A DNA stretch of 64,000 bases from Sphingorhabdus sp. 109. Its GTDB lineage: Bacteria > Pseudomonadota > Alphaproteobacteria > Sphingomonadales > Sphingomonadaceae. Position 1 is the stretch's first letter. Each line of letters begins with the position of its first letter. Shown here in pieces: positions 8,949-18,228 of the stretch. The notes under the pieces are model-generated. The model worked only from the letters and a program-made list of their open reading frames with translations, searched no databases and was not told the DNA's origin. The position numbers and the translations under genes are program-made. Location: assembly GCF_902506555.1 (NCBI RefSeq), contig NZ_LR732707.1, forward strand, positions 1,016,001 to 1,080,000, in the 5' to 3' direction.

Positions 8949-10091
8949 ATGAAAAAATATCTTCTGTTGTCACTGCCTTTTGTCGCCTTGTCATCGGTTG
9001 TTGTCGCTGCACCGGACTTCCAGACCGAGGCACCGATAGCCTATATGACGGACCTTTCGTCGGGAGCGGTACTGTTCGAGAAAAACGCGGACAGGAAAAT
9101 CCCGCCGGCATCAATGGCAAAAATGATGACGGTCTATGTCGCGTTTGACCTGATCAGCAAAGGCAAGCTCGATCTTGACGACAAGTTTCGCGTCAACGAA
9201 GCGACCTGGAAGAAATGGAACAACCAGGGGTCGACAATGTTTCTCGGCGTCGGTGATCGGGTTAGCGTGAGCGATTTGTTGCACGGCATCGTCACGCTTT
9301 CGGGCAATGATGCCTGCGTCGTGCTGGCGGAAGGCATTGCCGGGACCGAGGAAGCCTTTGTCGGGCTGATGAACAAGCGGGCTAAGGAACTGGGCATGTC
9401 AAATAGCCGTTTCGGCAACAGCAACGGCTGGCCGGACGAAGGCCGGACTATGGTCACCGCGCGGGATCTGGCCAGACTAGGTTCGGCTACAGTGGCCAAT
9501 TTCCCGAAACTCTATGATGATTTCTATGGCCAGGACGAATTTACCTGGAACGGCATTAAGCAGTCCAACCGTAATCCGCTGATTGGCAAAGTGGCCGGGT
9601 CGGACGGGTTGAAGACCGGCCACACAGAAGAGGCCGGGTTCGGCTTCACCGGTTCGGCGGAGCAGAAGGGACGGCGGCTGATATCGGTGCTGGCCGGGCT
9701 TGATAGCTACGGCGGCCGGGTCGAGGAGTCGGTCAAATTCATGAACTGGGGCTTCAATGCCTGGGAGCCAAAAAAGCTTTTCGACAAGGGAACCCGGATC
9801 CAGAATGCGGAAGTACAGCTTGGGGACAGTTCCACTGTTTCGCTGGTTGCTCCAAAGGATTTATTCGCAACGATTCCAAAAGCTTCTGATGGCAATATAT
9901 CAATGAAGGTGACCTATAGCGGTCCGATCAAGGCCCCGATCGTCAAAGGCCAGCCTATCGCAAAGCTGATCGTCAGTACGGCGGATGCCGGACAGCAGTC
10001 GGTAGATCTCGTCGCTGGCGAAGATGTGGACGAGGCGGGCTTTTTTGACCGCGTCTGGGCCGGATTGAAATCCTTGCTCGGATTGGCGTGA
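8949..10091 (+). CDS. dacC: D-alanyl-D-alanine carboxypeptidase (PBP5/6 type)
   Basis: A 380-residue serine peptidase that trims the terminal D-Ala from peptidoglycan pentapeptides. A signal peptide (about 1-21) precedes the catalytic domain. The three penicillin-binding motifs are S55-M-A-K58, S118-G-N120 and K222-T-G224. A beta-rich PBP5 C-terminal domain follows, then a short amphipathic tail (VWAGLKSLLGLA) that would hold it on the outer face of the inner membrane. It lies 40 bp after rlpA, and its TGA overlaps the GTG start of tmk. Assignment to DacA, DacC or DacD within the family is not possible by eye. Confidence 0.93.
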   Translation: MKKYLLLSLPFVALSSVVVAAPDFQTEAPIAYMTDLSSGAVLFEKNADRKIPPASMAKMMTVYVAFDLISKGKLDLDDKFRVNEATWKKWNNQGSTMFLGVGDRVSVSDLLHGIVTLSGNDACVVLAEGIAGTEEAFVGLMNKRAKELGMSNSRFGNSNGWPDEGRTMVTARDLARLGSATVANFPKLYDDFYGQDEFTWNGIKQSNRNPLIGKVAGSDGLKTGHTEEAGFGFTGSAEQKGRRLISVLAGLDSYGGRVEESVKFMNWGFNAWEPKKLFDKGTRIQNAEVQLGDSSTVSLVAPKDLFATIPKASDGNISMKVTYSGPIKAPIVKGQPIAKLIVSTADAGQQSVDLVAGEDVDEAGFFDRVWAGLKSLLGLA

Positions 10092-10717
10092 TCCAGGGGT
10101 GCTTCATCACGCTGGAAGGCGGAGAGGGGACCGGTAAGTCTACCCAGGCAAAGGCGATCGCTGATGCGTTGGAAAAAAATGGCACGAAAGTCGTGCTCAC
10201 CCGTGAACCGGGCGGAACGCCCGGCGCGGAGACAATCCGGGAACTGTTGCTCACGGGGGCCGAGGAAAAATGGAATATCCGGACTGAAGCGTTGTTGTTC
10301 GCGGCAGCACGCGCCGAGCATTGCGCCAAATTGATCCGTCCGGCTCTGGCACGCGGCGAATGGGTGGTCTGTGACCGGTTCATCGACAGCAGCCGGGCCT
10401 ATCAAAGCGTTAACGGTGAGATAAGCGACGCCGAAATCATGGATTTGCATCGTATTGGCAGCGGGAATCTGATGCCGCACCGCACCTTCGTCCTCGACTT
10501 GCCGGAGACAGATGCCTTGCGCAGAGCGGCGGCGAGAGATCGTGGCGAAAGTGACCGGATCGGGGGCAGGGACCGCGACTATCATCGGGCGGTCATGGCC
10601 AACTTCCGGAAATTCGCCGCTGACGAACCCGATCGTATTCGCCTGATTGACGCTTCGCAATCCGTCGAAGCGGTGACCGCCAGTCTGGTGCAGAATCTGG
10701 ACGGCTTGAAGCCATGA
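10088..10717 (+). CDS. tmk: Thymidylate kinase
   Basis: A 209-residue enzyme that phosphorylates dTMP to dTDP with ATP. The P-loop GEGTGKST is at residues 12-19. The DRF motif at 96-98 stands where DRY/DRF is conserved, and the lid region around RAAARDRGESDR is arginine-rich. The GTG start is supported by a 4-bp overlap with dacC and by the immediate beta-strand FITLEG. The stop overlaps holB by 4 bp, the common tmk-holB pairing. Confidence 0.96.
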   Translation: MIQGCFITLEGGEGTGKSTQAKAIADALEKNGTKVVLTREPGGTPGAETIRELLLTGAEEKWNIRTEALLFAAARAEHCAKLIRPALARGEWVVCDRFIDSSRAYQSVNGEISDAEIMDLHRIGSGNLMPHRTFVLDLPETDALRRAAARDRGESDRIGGRDRDYHRAVMANFRKFAADEPDRIRLIDASQSVEAVTASLVQNLDGLKP

Positions 10718-11721
10718 CGTCATATGTTGGTCATGATAAGCCCCGGAGAATTTTTCTGCAGGCCTTCGCCAGGGACAAGCTCCATCATGCCTGGATACTG
10801 GCTGGAGACAAAGGTCTCGGCAAGGCGGCATTTGCCCAGCGAGCGGCGCATCTGCTGCTCAATTCGCGCAATGCGCAGCCGGGTTTTTCGGACAGTCAGG
10901 ATGACGAGGCCGGGCATCTTCTTGCAGCCGGATCGCATCCGGACTTTCGCCTGCTTCGGCGGGGAGCCAAGGGCGACAAGGAGGAAAAAAAGGCGCGGGA
11001 CAATGGTCTGGATTCGCTCGACGAACATGAACTGGCCAGAAATATCAAGGTGGACCAGATTCGAGCCCTTCAGCAATTGTTCCAGAATCAGGCTTCGATT
11101 TCGGACTATCGGGTGGTGGTGATTGACGCGGCTGACGATCTCGAACGCGCCGGCGCCAATGCCTTGTTAAAGAACCTGGAAGAGCCGCCGAAAAACACAA
11201 TCTTCTTCCTGATCAGCCATATGCCTGACCGGCTGTTGCCGACGATCCGTTCACGGTGCCAGATGCTGCGATTCGACCCTCTGGAGGCCGAAGACATGCG
11301 CGCGGTGCTCAAAACCGCTGCGCCGAACCTCGGGGCAGCGGATCTGGAAACGCTGGTGCGGGCCGGCGAAGGTTCGCCCGGGCGGGCCCTGCAATATGCC
11401 GAAGTCGGCCTTGCCGAACTGGAAGGAATTGCGCGGCAGATCGTCAAGTCCGGTGATCGGGATAACAGTCTGAAGAGTGAACTGGCCCGCAAGTTGTCCT
11501 TGAAAGCGGCAACGCCAAGATATCGCGCGTTTCTCGACCGGGTTCCCAGCCTTATTGCAGAACATATCAAAGGGCCTGACCTTGCCTGTTCGATGCAGAA
11601 TATTGAAAAATGGCGGGAAGCCAGCGAATTGGCGGCTTCGGCGCTACCAAAAGCGCTCGACAATCAGGCGGTAATTTTCCGGCTAGGCAGCCTGATGGGA
11701 GGGCTTGCCAAAGAAGGATGA
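10714..11721 (+). CDS. holB: DNA polymerase III subunit delta'
   Basis: A 335-residue clamp-loader subunit. The N-terminal AAA+ fold has a degenerate P-loop (GDKGLGKAAF). NALLKNLEEPPKNTIFFL and the sensor region ending TIRSRC are typical of DnaX/HolB proteins. The C-terminal part is helical. No zinc-knuckle cysteines are evident. It overlaps tmk by 4 bp and is followed by metG, the standard tmk-holB-metG-tatD order of alphaproteobacteria. Confidence 0.94.
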   Translation: MTSYVGHDKPRRIFLQAFARDKLHHAWILAGDKGLGKAAFAQRAAHLLLNSRNAQPGFSDSQDDEAGHLLAAGSHPDFRLLRRGAKGDKEEKKARDNGLDSLDEHELARNIKVDQIRALQQLFQNQASISDYRVVVIDAADDLERAGANALLKNLEEPPKNTIFFLISHMPDRLLPTIRSRCQMLRFDPLEAEDMRAVLKTAAPNLGAADLETLVRAGEGSPGRALQYAEVGLAELEGIARQIVKSGDRDNSLKSELARKLSLKAATPRYRAFLDRVPSLIAEHIKGPDLACSMQNIEKWREASELAASALPKALDNQAVIFRLGSLMGGLAKEG

Positions 11722-11778
11722 GCAGAATTGATGATTTGGCTGTTTACAACGGCCGCCAATGCATCAAGAGAGACGGCT

Positions 11779-13332
11779 ATGTCAGAACCTTTCTATATTA
11801 CCACCGCAATAAGCTATCCCAATGGGCGTCCGCATATTGGCCATGCTTATGAAGCCATTGCTGCTGATGCAATTGCACGTTTTCAACGGTTGGGCGGCCG
11901 CGACGTTCGTCTGATCACCGGTACCGATGAACATGGACTCAAAATGGTCCAGACGGCGCGGGACGCGGGCGTTGAAACGATCAAGCTTGCCGATGAAATG
12001 TCTTCATATTTCATAGCAATGTGCGATAAACTTAATATCGCTTATGACGGATTTCGGAGAACCAGCGAACCGGCTCATCATGAGGCTAGCAAAGCGTTGT
12101 GGAAAGCGATGGAAGCCAATGGCGATCTCTATCTGGATCGCTATGAAGGCTGGTATTCGGTGCGCGACGAAGCCTTTTATGCAGAAGAAGAGCTGGAAGC
12201 AGGCGAGGGGGGCGAAAAGCTTTCTCCCCAGGGTACTCCGGTGCAATGGACAGCGGAGGAGACCTGGTTTTTCAAATTGTCCAAATATCAGGACAAGTTG
12301 CTGAAACTATATGAGGAGCATGCTGAATTCATCCAACCCGAAAGCCGGCGCAACGAAGTCAGACGCTTTGTCGAAGGTGGACTGCGCGATCTCAGTGTTT
12401 CCCGTACCAGCTTTGACTGGGGCGTTCCGGTGCCCGGATCACCCGGCCATGTAATGTATGTCTGGGTCGATGCCCTGACGACTTATATGACCGGCGTTGG
12501 ATATCCCGATACTGAGGGGATGTTCGCCAAATATTGGCCGGCTGACCTTCATCTCATCGGTAAGGATATCGTTCGCTTTCACGCGGTCTACTGGCCTGCG
12601 TTCCTGATGAGCGCCGGTCTGCCTTTGCCCAAGCAGATTTTCGGTCATGGCTTTTTGCTGAACCGTGGCGAGAAAATGTCGAAATCGGTAGGCAATGTTG
12701 TGGATCCGATGGAACTGGCGGAACGCTTTGGTGTCGATCAGCTTCGCTATTTCCTGCTCGCCGACGTCGTTTTCGGCAAGGACGGGACCTATTCGGCGGA
12801 AGCCATCATTACCAAGACCAATGCCGATCTTGCCAATAATTTCGGTAATCTTGCACAGCGAAGCCTGTCGATGATTGCCAAAAATTGCGACGGGAAAATT
12901 CCGTCGCGTGGCGAGCCTACCGCTGCAGAACTGGAATTGCTTGGCCAGTTGGACAATTGTTTTGCCGACGTGAAATCAGCGATGACCGGCGGTCTGTTCA
13001 ACATAGATCAGGCGCTCGATGTCATCCGCGAACGGCTGAGTGCCACCAATATCTATTTTGCCGACCAGGCGCCTTGGGCATTGCGCAAGACCGATCCTGC
13101 GCGTGCTGACTGCGTGCTCTACCATACCGCCGAAGCGATCCGGCAACTGGCGATCATGTTGCGCTGGGTGATGCCCGACAGTTGTGACCGGATGCTCGAT
13201 TTGCTGGCGCAGTCGCCAGACAACCGCGATTTTGAAGATCTTGGCCAGCCGATAGAGCAGGGGCTCGAACTGCCGAAGCCGGAGGGAATTTTTCCGCGCC
13301 TCGAACCGCTGAAAGACGTGACAGAGGCCTGA
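11779..13332 (+). CDS. metG: Methionine-tRNA ligase, short form
   Basis: A 517-residue class I synthetase that charges tRNA-Met. The ATG at 11779 is preferred to an earlier in-frame ATG at 11728, since the Rossmann strand FYITTAISYPNG starts directly after it. The HIGH motif is H19-I-G-H22 and KMSKS is at 299-303. The zinc-knuckle cysteines of the long E. coli type are not seen in the connective region, and the C-terminal tRNA-binding dimer domain is absent, as in short alphaproteobacterial enzymes. The tatD start follows by 1 bp. Confidence 0.96.
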   Translation: MSEPFYITTAISYPNGRPHIGHAYEAIAADAIARFQRLGGRDVRLITGTDEHGLKMVQTARDAGVETIKLADEMSSYFIAMCDKLNIAYDGFRRTSEPAHHEASKALWKAMEANGDLYLDRYEGWYSVRDEAFYAEEELEAGEGGEKLSPQGTPVQWTAEETWFFKLSKYQDKLLKLYEEHAEFIQPESRRNEVRRFVEGGLRDLSVSRTSFDWGVPVPGSPGHVMYVWVDALTTYMTGVGYPDTEGMFAKYWPADLHLIGKDIVRFHAVYWPAFLMSAGLPLPKQIFGHGFLLNRGEKMSKSVGNVVDPMELAERFGVDQLRYFLLADVVFGKDGTYSAEAIITKTNADLANNFGNLAQRSLSMIAKNCDGKIPSRGEPTAAELELLGQLDNCFADVKSAMTGGLFNIDQALDVIRERLSATNIYFADQAPWALRKTDPARADCVLYHTAEAIRQLAIMLRWVMPDSCDRMLDLLAQSPDNRDFEDLGQPIEQGLELPKPEGIFPRLEPLKDVTEA

Positions 13333-13333
13333 T

Positions 13334-14110
13334 ATGCTTGTCGATAGCCACTGCCACCTGAATTACAAAGGGCTTGTCGAAGAGCAGGGCGCTGCCCTTG
13401 ATCGCGCGCGGCAATGCGGCGTCACGGCAATGCTCAACATCTCGACACGAGAGCGTGAATGGCGCGATATCGTGGCTACGGCCGAGCGGGAAAAGGATGT
13501 GTGGGCGAGCATCGGTATCCACCCGCATGAGGCCGATGCGCATCCCGATATTGATCTCGCAAAACTGCTGGAAGAAGCCGCGCATCCGCGGGTTGTTGCG
13601 ATTGGAGAAACCGGGCTGGATTATTATTATGATCACAGCGACCGGGACCGTCAGAAACAGAGCTTTCGCACGCATATTCACGCGGCGCGCGAAACCGGCC
13701 TGCCGATCATCGTCCATACGCGCGATGCCGAGGACGATACGGCCGAAATCATGGCGGAAGAAATGGAGCAGGGCGCCTATACCGGTGTCATCCATTGCTT
13801 CACGGCAAGCGAGGATTTCGCCCGGAAAGCCCTGGCTTTGGGGCTTTATATTTCGATCTCCGGGATCGTGACTTTCAAAAATGCCAAGGACCTGAAGGAA
13901 ACGGCAGCGAAATTGCCATCGGATCGGCTTCTGGTTGAAACCGATGCCCCCTTTCTCGCGCCGGTTCCGCATCGTGGTAAGACAGGGGAGCCTGCCTTTG
14001 TCGCGGATACGGCTCGCTATCTGGCCGAGTTGCGTGGCGAGGACTATGATCAGCTATGCGAAACGACCAGTCGCAATTTCTACCAATTGTTCAATAAAGC
14101 ACGTCCCTGA
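13334..14110 (+). CDS. TatD-family metal-dependent DNase/hydrolase
   Basis: A 258-residue TIM-barrel hydrolase. The metal-binding HCH (residues 6-8), Glu92 in GETGLDYYYD, a His in IIVHTRDA, a His in IHCF and Asp in VETDAPFLAP form the expected set. TatD proteins show 3'-5' exonuclease or D-aminoacyl-tRNA deacylase activities in various species; which applies here is unknown. The gene sits between metG and a metallo-hydrolase with almost no spacing. Confidence 0.93.
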   Translation: MLVDSHCHLNYKGLVEEQGAALDRARQCGVTAMLNISTREREWRDIVATAEREKDVWASIGIHPHEADAHPDIDLAKLLEEAAHPRVVAIGETGLDYYYDHSDRDRQKQSFRTHIHAARETGLPIIVHTRDAEDDTAEIMAEEMEQGAYTGVIHCFTASEDFARKALALGLYISISGIVTFKNAKDLKETAAKLPSDRLLVETDAPFLAPVPHRGKTGEPAFVADTARYLAELRGEDYDQLCETTSRNFYQLFNKARP

Positions 14111-14112
14111 AT

Positions 14113-14883
14113 GTGGCTTTGAAACTGACGATACTGGGATGCGGGACGTCCGCGGGTGTGCCCCGGATCGGCAATGACTGGGGCGATTGTGACCCGAATG
14201 AGCCGAAAAACCGACGAAGCCGGGTGTCCATTCTGATTGAAAGCGCCGCCACCCGAATTCTGGTCGATACATCGCCCGATCTGCGCAACCAGTTTCTCGA
14301 TAATGGAATAGACCGGATCGACGCAGTCATCTGGACGCATGATCACGCTGATCATTGCCACGGGATCGATGATCTCAGGGCGGTGTTCCAGCAGAAGCGT
14401 CAGCCAATTCCGGGCTATGCCCGTCCATTCGCACTCAAGAGCCTGCAACATCGCTTCGCTTATGCTTTCGAGGGACATAAATATTATCCGTCGATCTGCG
14501 AGGCCCAAATATTGGACGGTGATATTACCATTGGCGACATCATGGTTCGCCACGTCGACCAGCCGCATGGCGGTATTACTTCAGCCGGACTGCGGTTCGA
14601 ACTTCAGGGGCGATCGATCGTCTATGCCACCGATTTTGGCGAGGTTACTGCCGATATGCGCGCCCTGTATCAGGGTTGCGATCTGCTGGTCGTTGATGCG
14701 TTGCGCGATGAACCGCATCCCACGCATGCGCATCTGGAAATGACACTGGATCTGATCGAAGACGTCCAGCCGAAGTTGAGCCTGTTGACACATATGGACA
14801 AGTCGATGGATTATCACCATCTTGTGTCCATATTGCCCAATCATATCCGGCCCGCTTTCGACGGCTTTGTGAAAGAAATCTGA
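14113..14883 (+). CDS. MBL-fold metallo-hydrolase (PhnP-like)
   Basis: A 256-residue metallo-beta-lactamase-fold protein. The HxHxDH motif is HDHADH at residues 76-81, and a later YATDFGEVT segment provides a further metal ligand. The opening LTILGCGTSAGVPRIG resembles PhnP-like phosphodiesterases. The start is GTG, 2 bp after the tatD stop; an ATG at 14111 is in another frame. No phn genes are nearby, so the substrate is not phosphonate-specific by context. Confidence 0.88.
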   Translation: MALKLTILGCGTSAGVPRIGNDWGDCDPNEPKNRRSRVSILIESAATRILVDTSPDLRNQFLDNGIDRIDAVIWTHDHADHCHGIDDLRAVFQQKRQPIPGYARPFALKSLQHRFAYAFEGHKYYPSICEAQILDGDITIGDIMVRHVDQPHGGITSAGLRFELQGRSIVYATDFGEVTADMRALYQGCDLLVVDALRDEPHPTHAHLEMTLDLIEDVQPKLSLLTHMDKSMDYHHLVSILPNHIRPAFDGFVKEI

Positions 14884-14887
14884 AACC

Positions 14888-15505
14888 TTGACGGAAGATC
14901 AGAATATTAACCTTGTTTTCGCTATCGGTGCTCTGGTGCTGGTCGCGAGTGCGTTATTCTCGCGGCGGATTGGCCTTGGCGAGATTGTGCGAACGGCTCT
15001 TGCCTGGGTTGCGATCTTTGGGCTGTTCATCGTCGGGTTCTCCTACAAGCAGGAAATATTGGCTGTCTGGAGTCGGGTTTCCGGAGAACTAAACGGTTCG
15101 CATGACCAAGTCGTGGTTGGTGAAACCTTGCGGATACGGCAATCGGCTGATGGCCATTTCTGGGTGGATGCAAAGGTTAACGCGACGCCGGTACGGTTCC
15201 TGATCGATAGCGGCGCGACCACGACCGCTATGGCATTGCGTACGGCGCAGGCTGCGGACATTGATATCAGCAGCAGCCCGTTTCCGGTCGTTCTCAGCAC
15301 CGCCAATGGGTCGGTCGAGGCGCAGCGCGGTGTTATCCAGTCTATCCAGGTCGGACCGCTGAAAATGCAGGATCTGCCGGTAGTGGTCGCGGAAGAATTT
15401 GGTGACGCCAATGTGATCGGCATGAATTTTTTGTCAAAACTGGGTAGTTGGCGCGTAGCGGAGGGTGAAATGGTGCTGGAACCCGCCACACCAGACAATC
15501 AGTAA
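14888..15505 (+). CDS. Membrane-anchored retropepsin-like aspartic protease (TIGR02281 type)
   Basis: A 205-residue protein with two N-terminal membrane segments (about 8-24 and 35-52) and a periplasmic clan AA aspartic protease domain. The active-site motif is D107-S-G-A-T111, with a later NVIGMNFL segment in place of the typical flap/ILG element. Such single-domain proteases act as dimers. The likely start is TTG at 14888, with a weak ribosome binding site, so the N-terminus is uncertain. It is 4 bp after the metallo-hydrolase gene and ends the operon that begins upstream. Confidence 0.85.
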   Translation: MTEDQNINLVFAIGALVLVASALFSRRIGLGEIVRTALAWVAIFGLFIVGFSYKQEILAVWSRVSGELNGSHDQVVVGETLRIRQSADGHFWVDAKVNATPVRFLIDSGATTTAMALRTAQAADIDISSSPFPVVLSTANGSVEAQRGVIQSIQVGPLKMQDLPVVVAEEFGDANVIGMNFLSKLGSWRVAEGEMVLEPATPDNQ

Positions 15506-15558
15506 TTTAACATAATATATATTATCACTCTTAATGACGGATTAGAACGGAGACGCCT

Positions 15559-16302
15559 TTGATCGATCCCCTGCTGAAAATCATGCGACATTTGCGCGAT
15601 CCTGACGATGGATGTGACTGGGACAAGGTTCAGACGTTCGACAGCATTGCGCCTTATACGATCGAAGAGGCCTATGAGGTTGCCGATGCGATACAACGCA
15701 AGGATATGTTGGCGCTCAAGGATGAATTGGGCGACCTCCTGCTCCAGGTTGTATTTCATAGCCAGATCGCGGCTGATGCCGGAAAATTCGAGTTTGGCGA
15801 TGTCGTGACTTCGATTTGCGACAAGATGATGCGACGGCATCCGCATATTTTCGGCACGGCCGAACAGAGCCCGGGCTGGGAACAGATCAAGGCTGACGAA
15901 CGTGCTCAGACGGGACAGTCCAGCGCGCTTGATGGTGTGGCGCTCGCCCTGCCCGCCCTGCTGCGTGCCCAGAAAATCCAGAAACGGGCGGCGCGGGTCG
16001 GATTTGACTGGCCTGACAAAGAACCGGTGAAAGAAAAGTTGCTGGAGGAACTCGACGAAGTTGCAGCCGCTACCAGTGAGGCGGACATCCATGAGGAAAT
16101 CGGTGACCTGCTGTTTTCTGCGGTCAATCTGGCCCGCCATTACAAGGTCGATGCAGAACGCGCGCTAGTTGATGCTACGGATAAATTCATCCTGAGATTC
16201 AATCGGATAGAGTCAAATGTTGACGGAGACATGCAAGATATGTCGCTTGAGGAACTGGAGGCTGAATGGCAAAAGGCCAAGGATTGCCCGGCCGACGGCT
16301 GA
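15559..16302 (+). CDS. mazG: Nucleoside triphosphate pyrophosphohydrolase
   Basis: A 247-residue all-alpha NTP pyrophosphatase. LRDPDDGCDWDKVQTF at the N-terminus is a MazG signature. The acidic metal-binding sets EEAYEVADAI and DELGDLL lie in the first domain, and a second MazG-like half follows (EELDEVAAA, EEIGDLLFSAVN). Translation appears to start at TTG 15559 after GGAG. It converges on hflX with a 4-bp gap. The protein removes non-canonical nucleotides and affects (p)ppGpp-linked stress responses in E. coli. Confidence 0.94.
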   Translation: MIDPLLKIMRHLRDPDDGCDWDKVQTFDSIAPYTIEEAYEVADAIQRKDMLALKDELGDLLLQVVFHSQIAADAGKFEFGDVVTSICDKMMRRHPHIFGTAEQSPGWEQIKADERAQTGQSSALDGVALALPALLRAQKIQKRAARVGFDWPDKEPVKEKLLEELDEVAAATSEADIHEEIGDLLFSAVNLARHYKVDAERALVDATDKFILRFNRIESNVDGDMQDMSLEELEAEWQKAKDCPADG

Positions 16303-16306
16303 ACCT

Positions 16307-17605
16307 TCAACCCAATGCGTCAAAACGACCCCAATTGCGGGGTGACATTTCAACCGCCACCCTCAGCTTGTCACCATCTTGGTCGCTGCTCAGAACCCGC
16401 CCATTTTCGTGCAACCAGGCCATTTTTTTGCCGTCGGATGCCTCGATGATTACCGTATCCGATTTATAGCCCTCGGACAAAGTTCTGGAAATCATGTTGA
16501 CCAGATCTTCCACGCCTTCACCACTCGCGGCAGAAATTGTGCAGACATTGTCGGGCAATGGTAACGATATCCGTTCAAATTGCGGGTCATCGGGGCCTAT
16601 CTTGTCGATCTTGTTCCATGCCTCGATAACAGGGGGCCCCTCGCCTGCTTCTTGCGAAACGCCGAGATCGGCCAATATCTGCCTGACATCGCGGGCCTGG
16701 GCATCGCTGGCCTCGTGCGAAATATCTCGCACATGTACAACAATATCGGCGGCGCTCACCTCTTCGAGGGTCGCCCGGAAAGCGGCAACCAGCTGCGTCG
16801 GCAGATCGGAGACGAAACCCACCGTATCCGACAATATCGCCTTGTCATATCCCGGCAGCGGGAATTCCCGCATCGTGGGGTCAAGCGTGGCGAAGAGGAG
16901 GTCTTCGGCAAAGACTTCGGCACCGGACAGACGGTTGAACAGTGTCGATTTGCCGGCATTGGTATAGCCAACCAGCGCGATTACCGGCCAGGGCGCCCGC
17001 TGCCTGCGTTCGCGATGCAGGGCGCGAGTCTTGCGCAAATGGGCCAGATCCTTACGCAATTTGGCCATGCGGTCACGGATCATCCGGCGATCAGATTCGA
17101 TCTGGGTCTCGCCCGGCCCGCCCAGAAAGCCGAAACCGCCGCGCTGCCGCTCCAGATGGGTCCAGCTGCGGACAAGCCGGCCGGCCTGATAATCGAGATG
17201 GGCGAGTTCCACCTGAAGACGGCCCTCCGCAGTCGCGGCGCGGGCCCCGAATATCTCGAGAATTAGGCCCGTACGATCGATGACCTTGACCTCCAGCTTC
17301 TCTTCAAGATTGCGTTGCTGGATCGCGCTGAGACTGCCGTCAACGATCAGTATCGACGCTTCCTGTTCCTGCATCATCTTGCGGATCTGGTCCACCTGCC
17401 CCGAACCGAATAGCGTTGCCGGCTTGGGGTTGCGTACAGAAAAATAGTGGGAACCGGTCGCGACCAGTCCGATCGCAAGGGCGAGGCCTACGGCTTCTTC
17501 AAGGCGATGTTCGAGCGCAGACTGGCTCAGCGACACCATGTCGGGATGTACGACGAGCGCTTTTTGGCTCTTGCTGTCGAGACTGTCCTTCTCAAATGGT
17601 ATCAA
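16307..17605 (-). CDS. hflX: Ribosome-associated GTPase HflX
   Basis: A 432-residue GTPase. The N-terminal HflX domain ends with the family hallmark [17 protein letters not shown] (about 156-172), followed by a coiled helix and the G domain with P-loop GYTNAGKS (213-220), DPTMR switch and the NKID specificity motif. HflX splits stalled 70S ribosomes in stress. The start is TTG at 17605, overlapping the hfq stop by 4 bp, so the two genes are translationally coupled, as in many proteobacteria. Confidence 0.95.
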   Translation of the reverse strand: MIPFEKDSLDSKSQKALVVHPDMVSLSQSALEHRLEEAVGLALAIGLVATGSHYFSVRNPKPATLFGSGQVDQIRKMMQEQEASILIVDGSLSAIQQRNLEEKLEVKVIDRTGLILEIFGARAATAEGRLQVELAHLDYQAGRLVRSWTHLERQRGGFGFLGGPGETQIESDRRMIRDRMAKLRKDLAHLRKTRALHRERRQRAPWPVIALVGYTNAGKSTLFNRLSGAEVFAEDLLFATLDPTMREFPLPGYDKAILSDTVGFVSDLPTQLVAAFRATLEEVSAADIVVHVRDISHEASDAQARDVRQILADLGVSQEAGEGPPVIEAWNKIDKIGPDDPQFERISLPLPDNVCTISAASGEGVEDLVNMISRTLSEGYKSDTVIIEASDGKKMAWLHENGRVLSSDQDGDKLRVAVEMSPRNWGRFDALG

Positions 17606-18096
17606 TGCGCACCATCATCTGCATTGTTATAATCCGCCAGATTGAGGGGGCCGCCGGGCTGCACGGTGGATATCGCGTGTTTGTACACCAGTTGCGACAG
17701 CCCTTCCCGTTCGAGTAGGATGCAGAAAAGGTCATGGGCCGCAACTTCGCCTTGCAGCATCACGCCGTTGACCAGAAACATGGTGACCGGATCATTGCTG
17801 TCCCGCACCGCGGTCAGGAATACTTCCTGCAGCACGCCGGGCCGGTTCTTTGCCTTGTCCATCAGATCGGAGAAAGGCTGCGTGTCCAGTGATTCCGACG
17901 GCATGATGGTCGAAATGGCATGTTTGTACACCAGCTGGGATTGGCCGTCGCGGCGCAATAGTACGGAAAAATTGTCGAACCAGGTGACAATGCCCTGCAG
18001 CTTGACGCCCTTGACCAGAAACATGGTGACAGGGGTTTTTGATTTGCGGAGGGAGTTCAGGAATAAATCCTGCAAGTTGTTAGATTTATCGGTCAT
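17602..18096 (-). CDS. hfq: RNA chaperone Hfq with two tandem Sm domains
   Basis: A 164-residue protein, twice the usual length. The first Sm/Hfq domain spans about 9-66 ([29 protein letters not shown]). The second spans about 89-147 ([29 protein letters not shown]). Both retain the Tyr-Lys-His triad and the distal-face sequences, and a ~20-residue linker joins them. A two-domain protein could build a six-lobed ring from three chains instead of six. The ATG follows a GGAG site. The order ntrX-hfq-hflX matches other alphaproteobacteria. Double-Sm Hfq is known from Zymomonas and relatives. Confidence 0.96.
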   Translation of the reverse strand: MTDKSNNLQDLFLNSLRKSKTPVTMFLVKGVKLQGIVTWFDNFSVLLRRDGQSQLVYKHAISTIMPSESLDTQPFSDLMDKAKNRPGVLQEVFLTAVRDSNDPVTMFLVNGVMLQGEVAAHDLFCILLEREGLSQLVYKHAISTVQPGGPLNLADYNNADDGAH

Positions 18097-18228
18097 ATTT
18101 GACTCCAGTTATTGGCCAGCTTTGCGATGGCATATTATTATTTCTCTGACGGCATCTGCTCTTCTCGGGGAGCCTTTGTCTTCGTATATGATATTCGGCC
18201 TGTCTCGACAACCGTCAAGCCTGCTTTC

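Noticed and set aside
9914-10831. 305-codon minus-strand frame across dacC and tmk
   Set aside because: Antisense to two overlapping genes with full catalytic motifs.
16330-16345. Short ACCCC/GGGGT hairpin near the hflX stop
   Set aside because: It lies within the hflX coding sequence and has no T-run on either strand.
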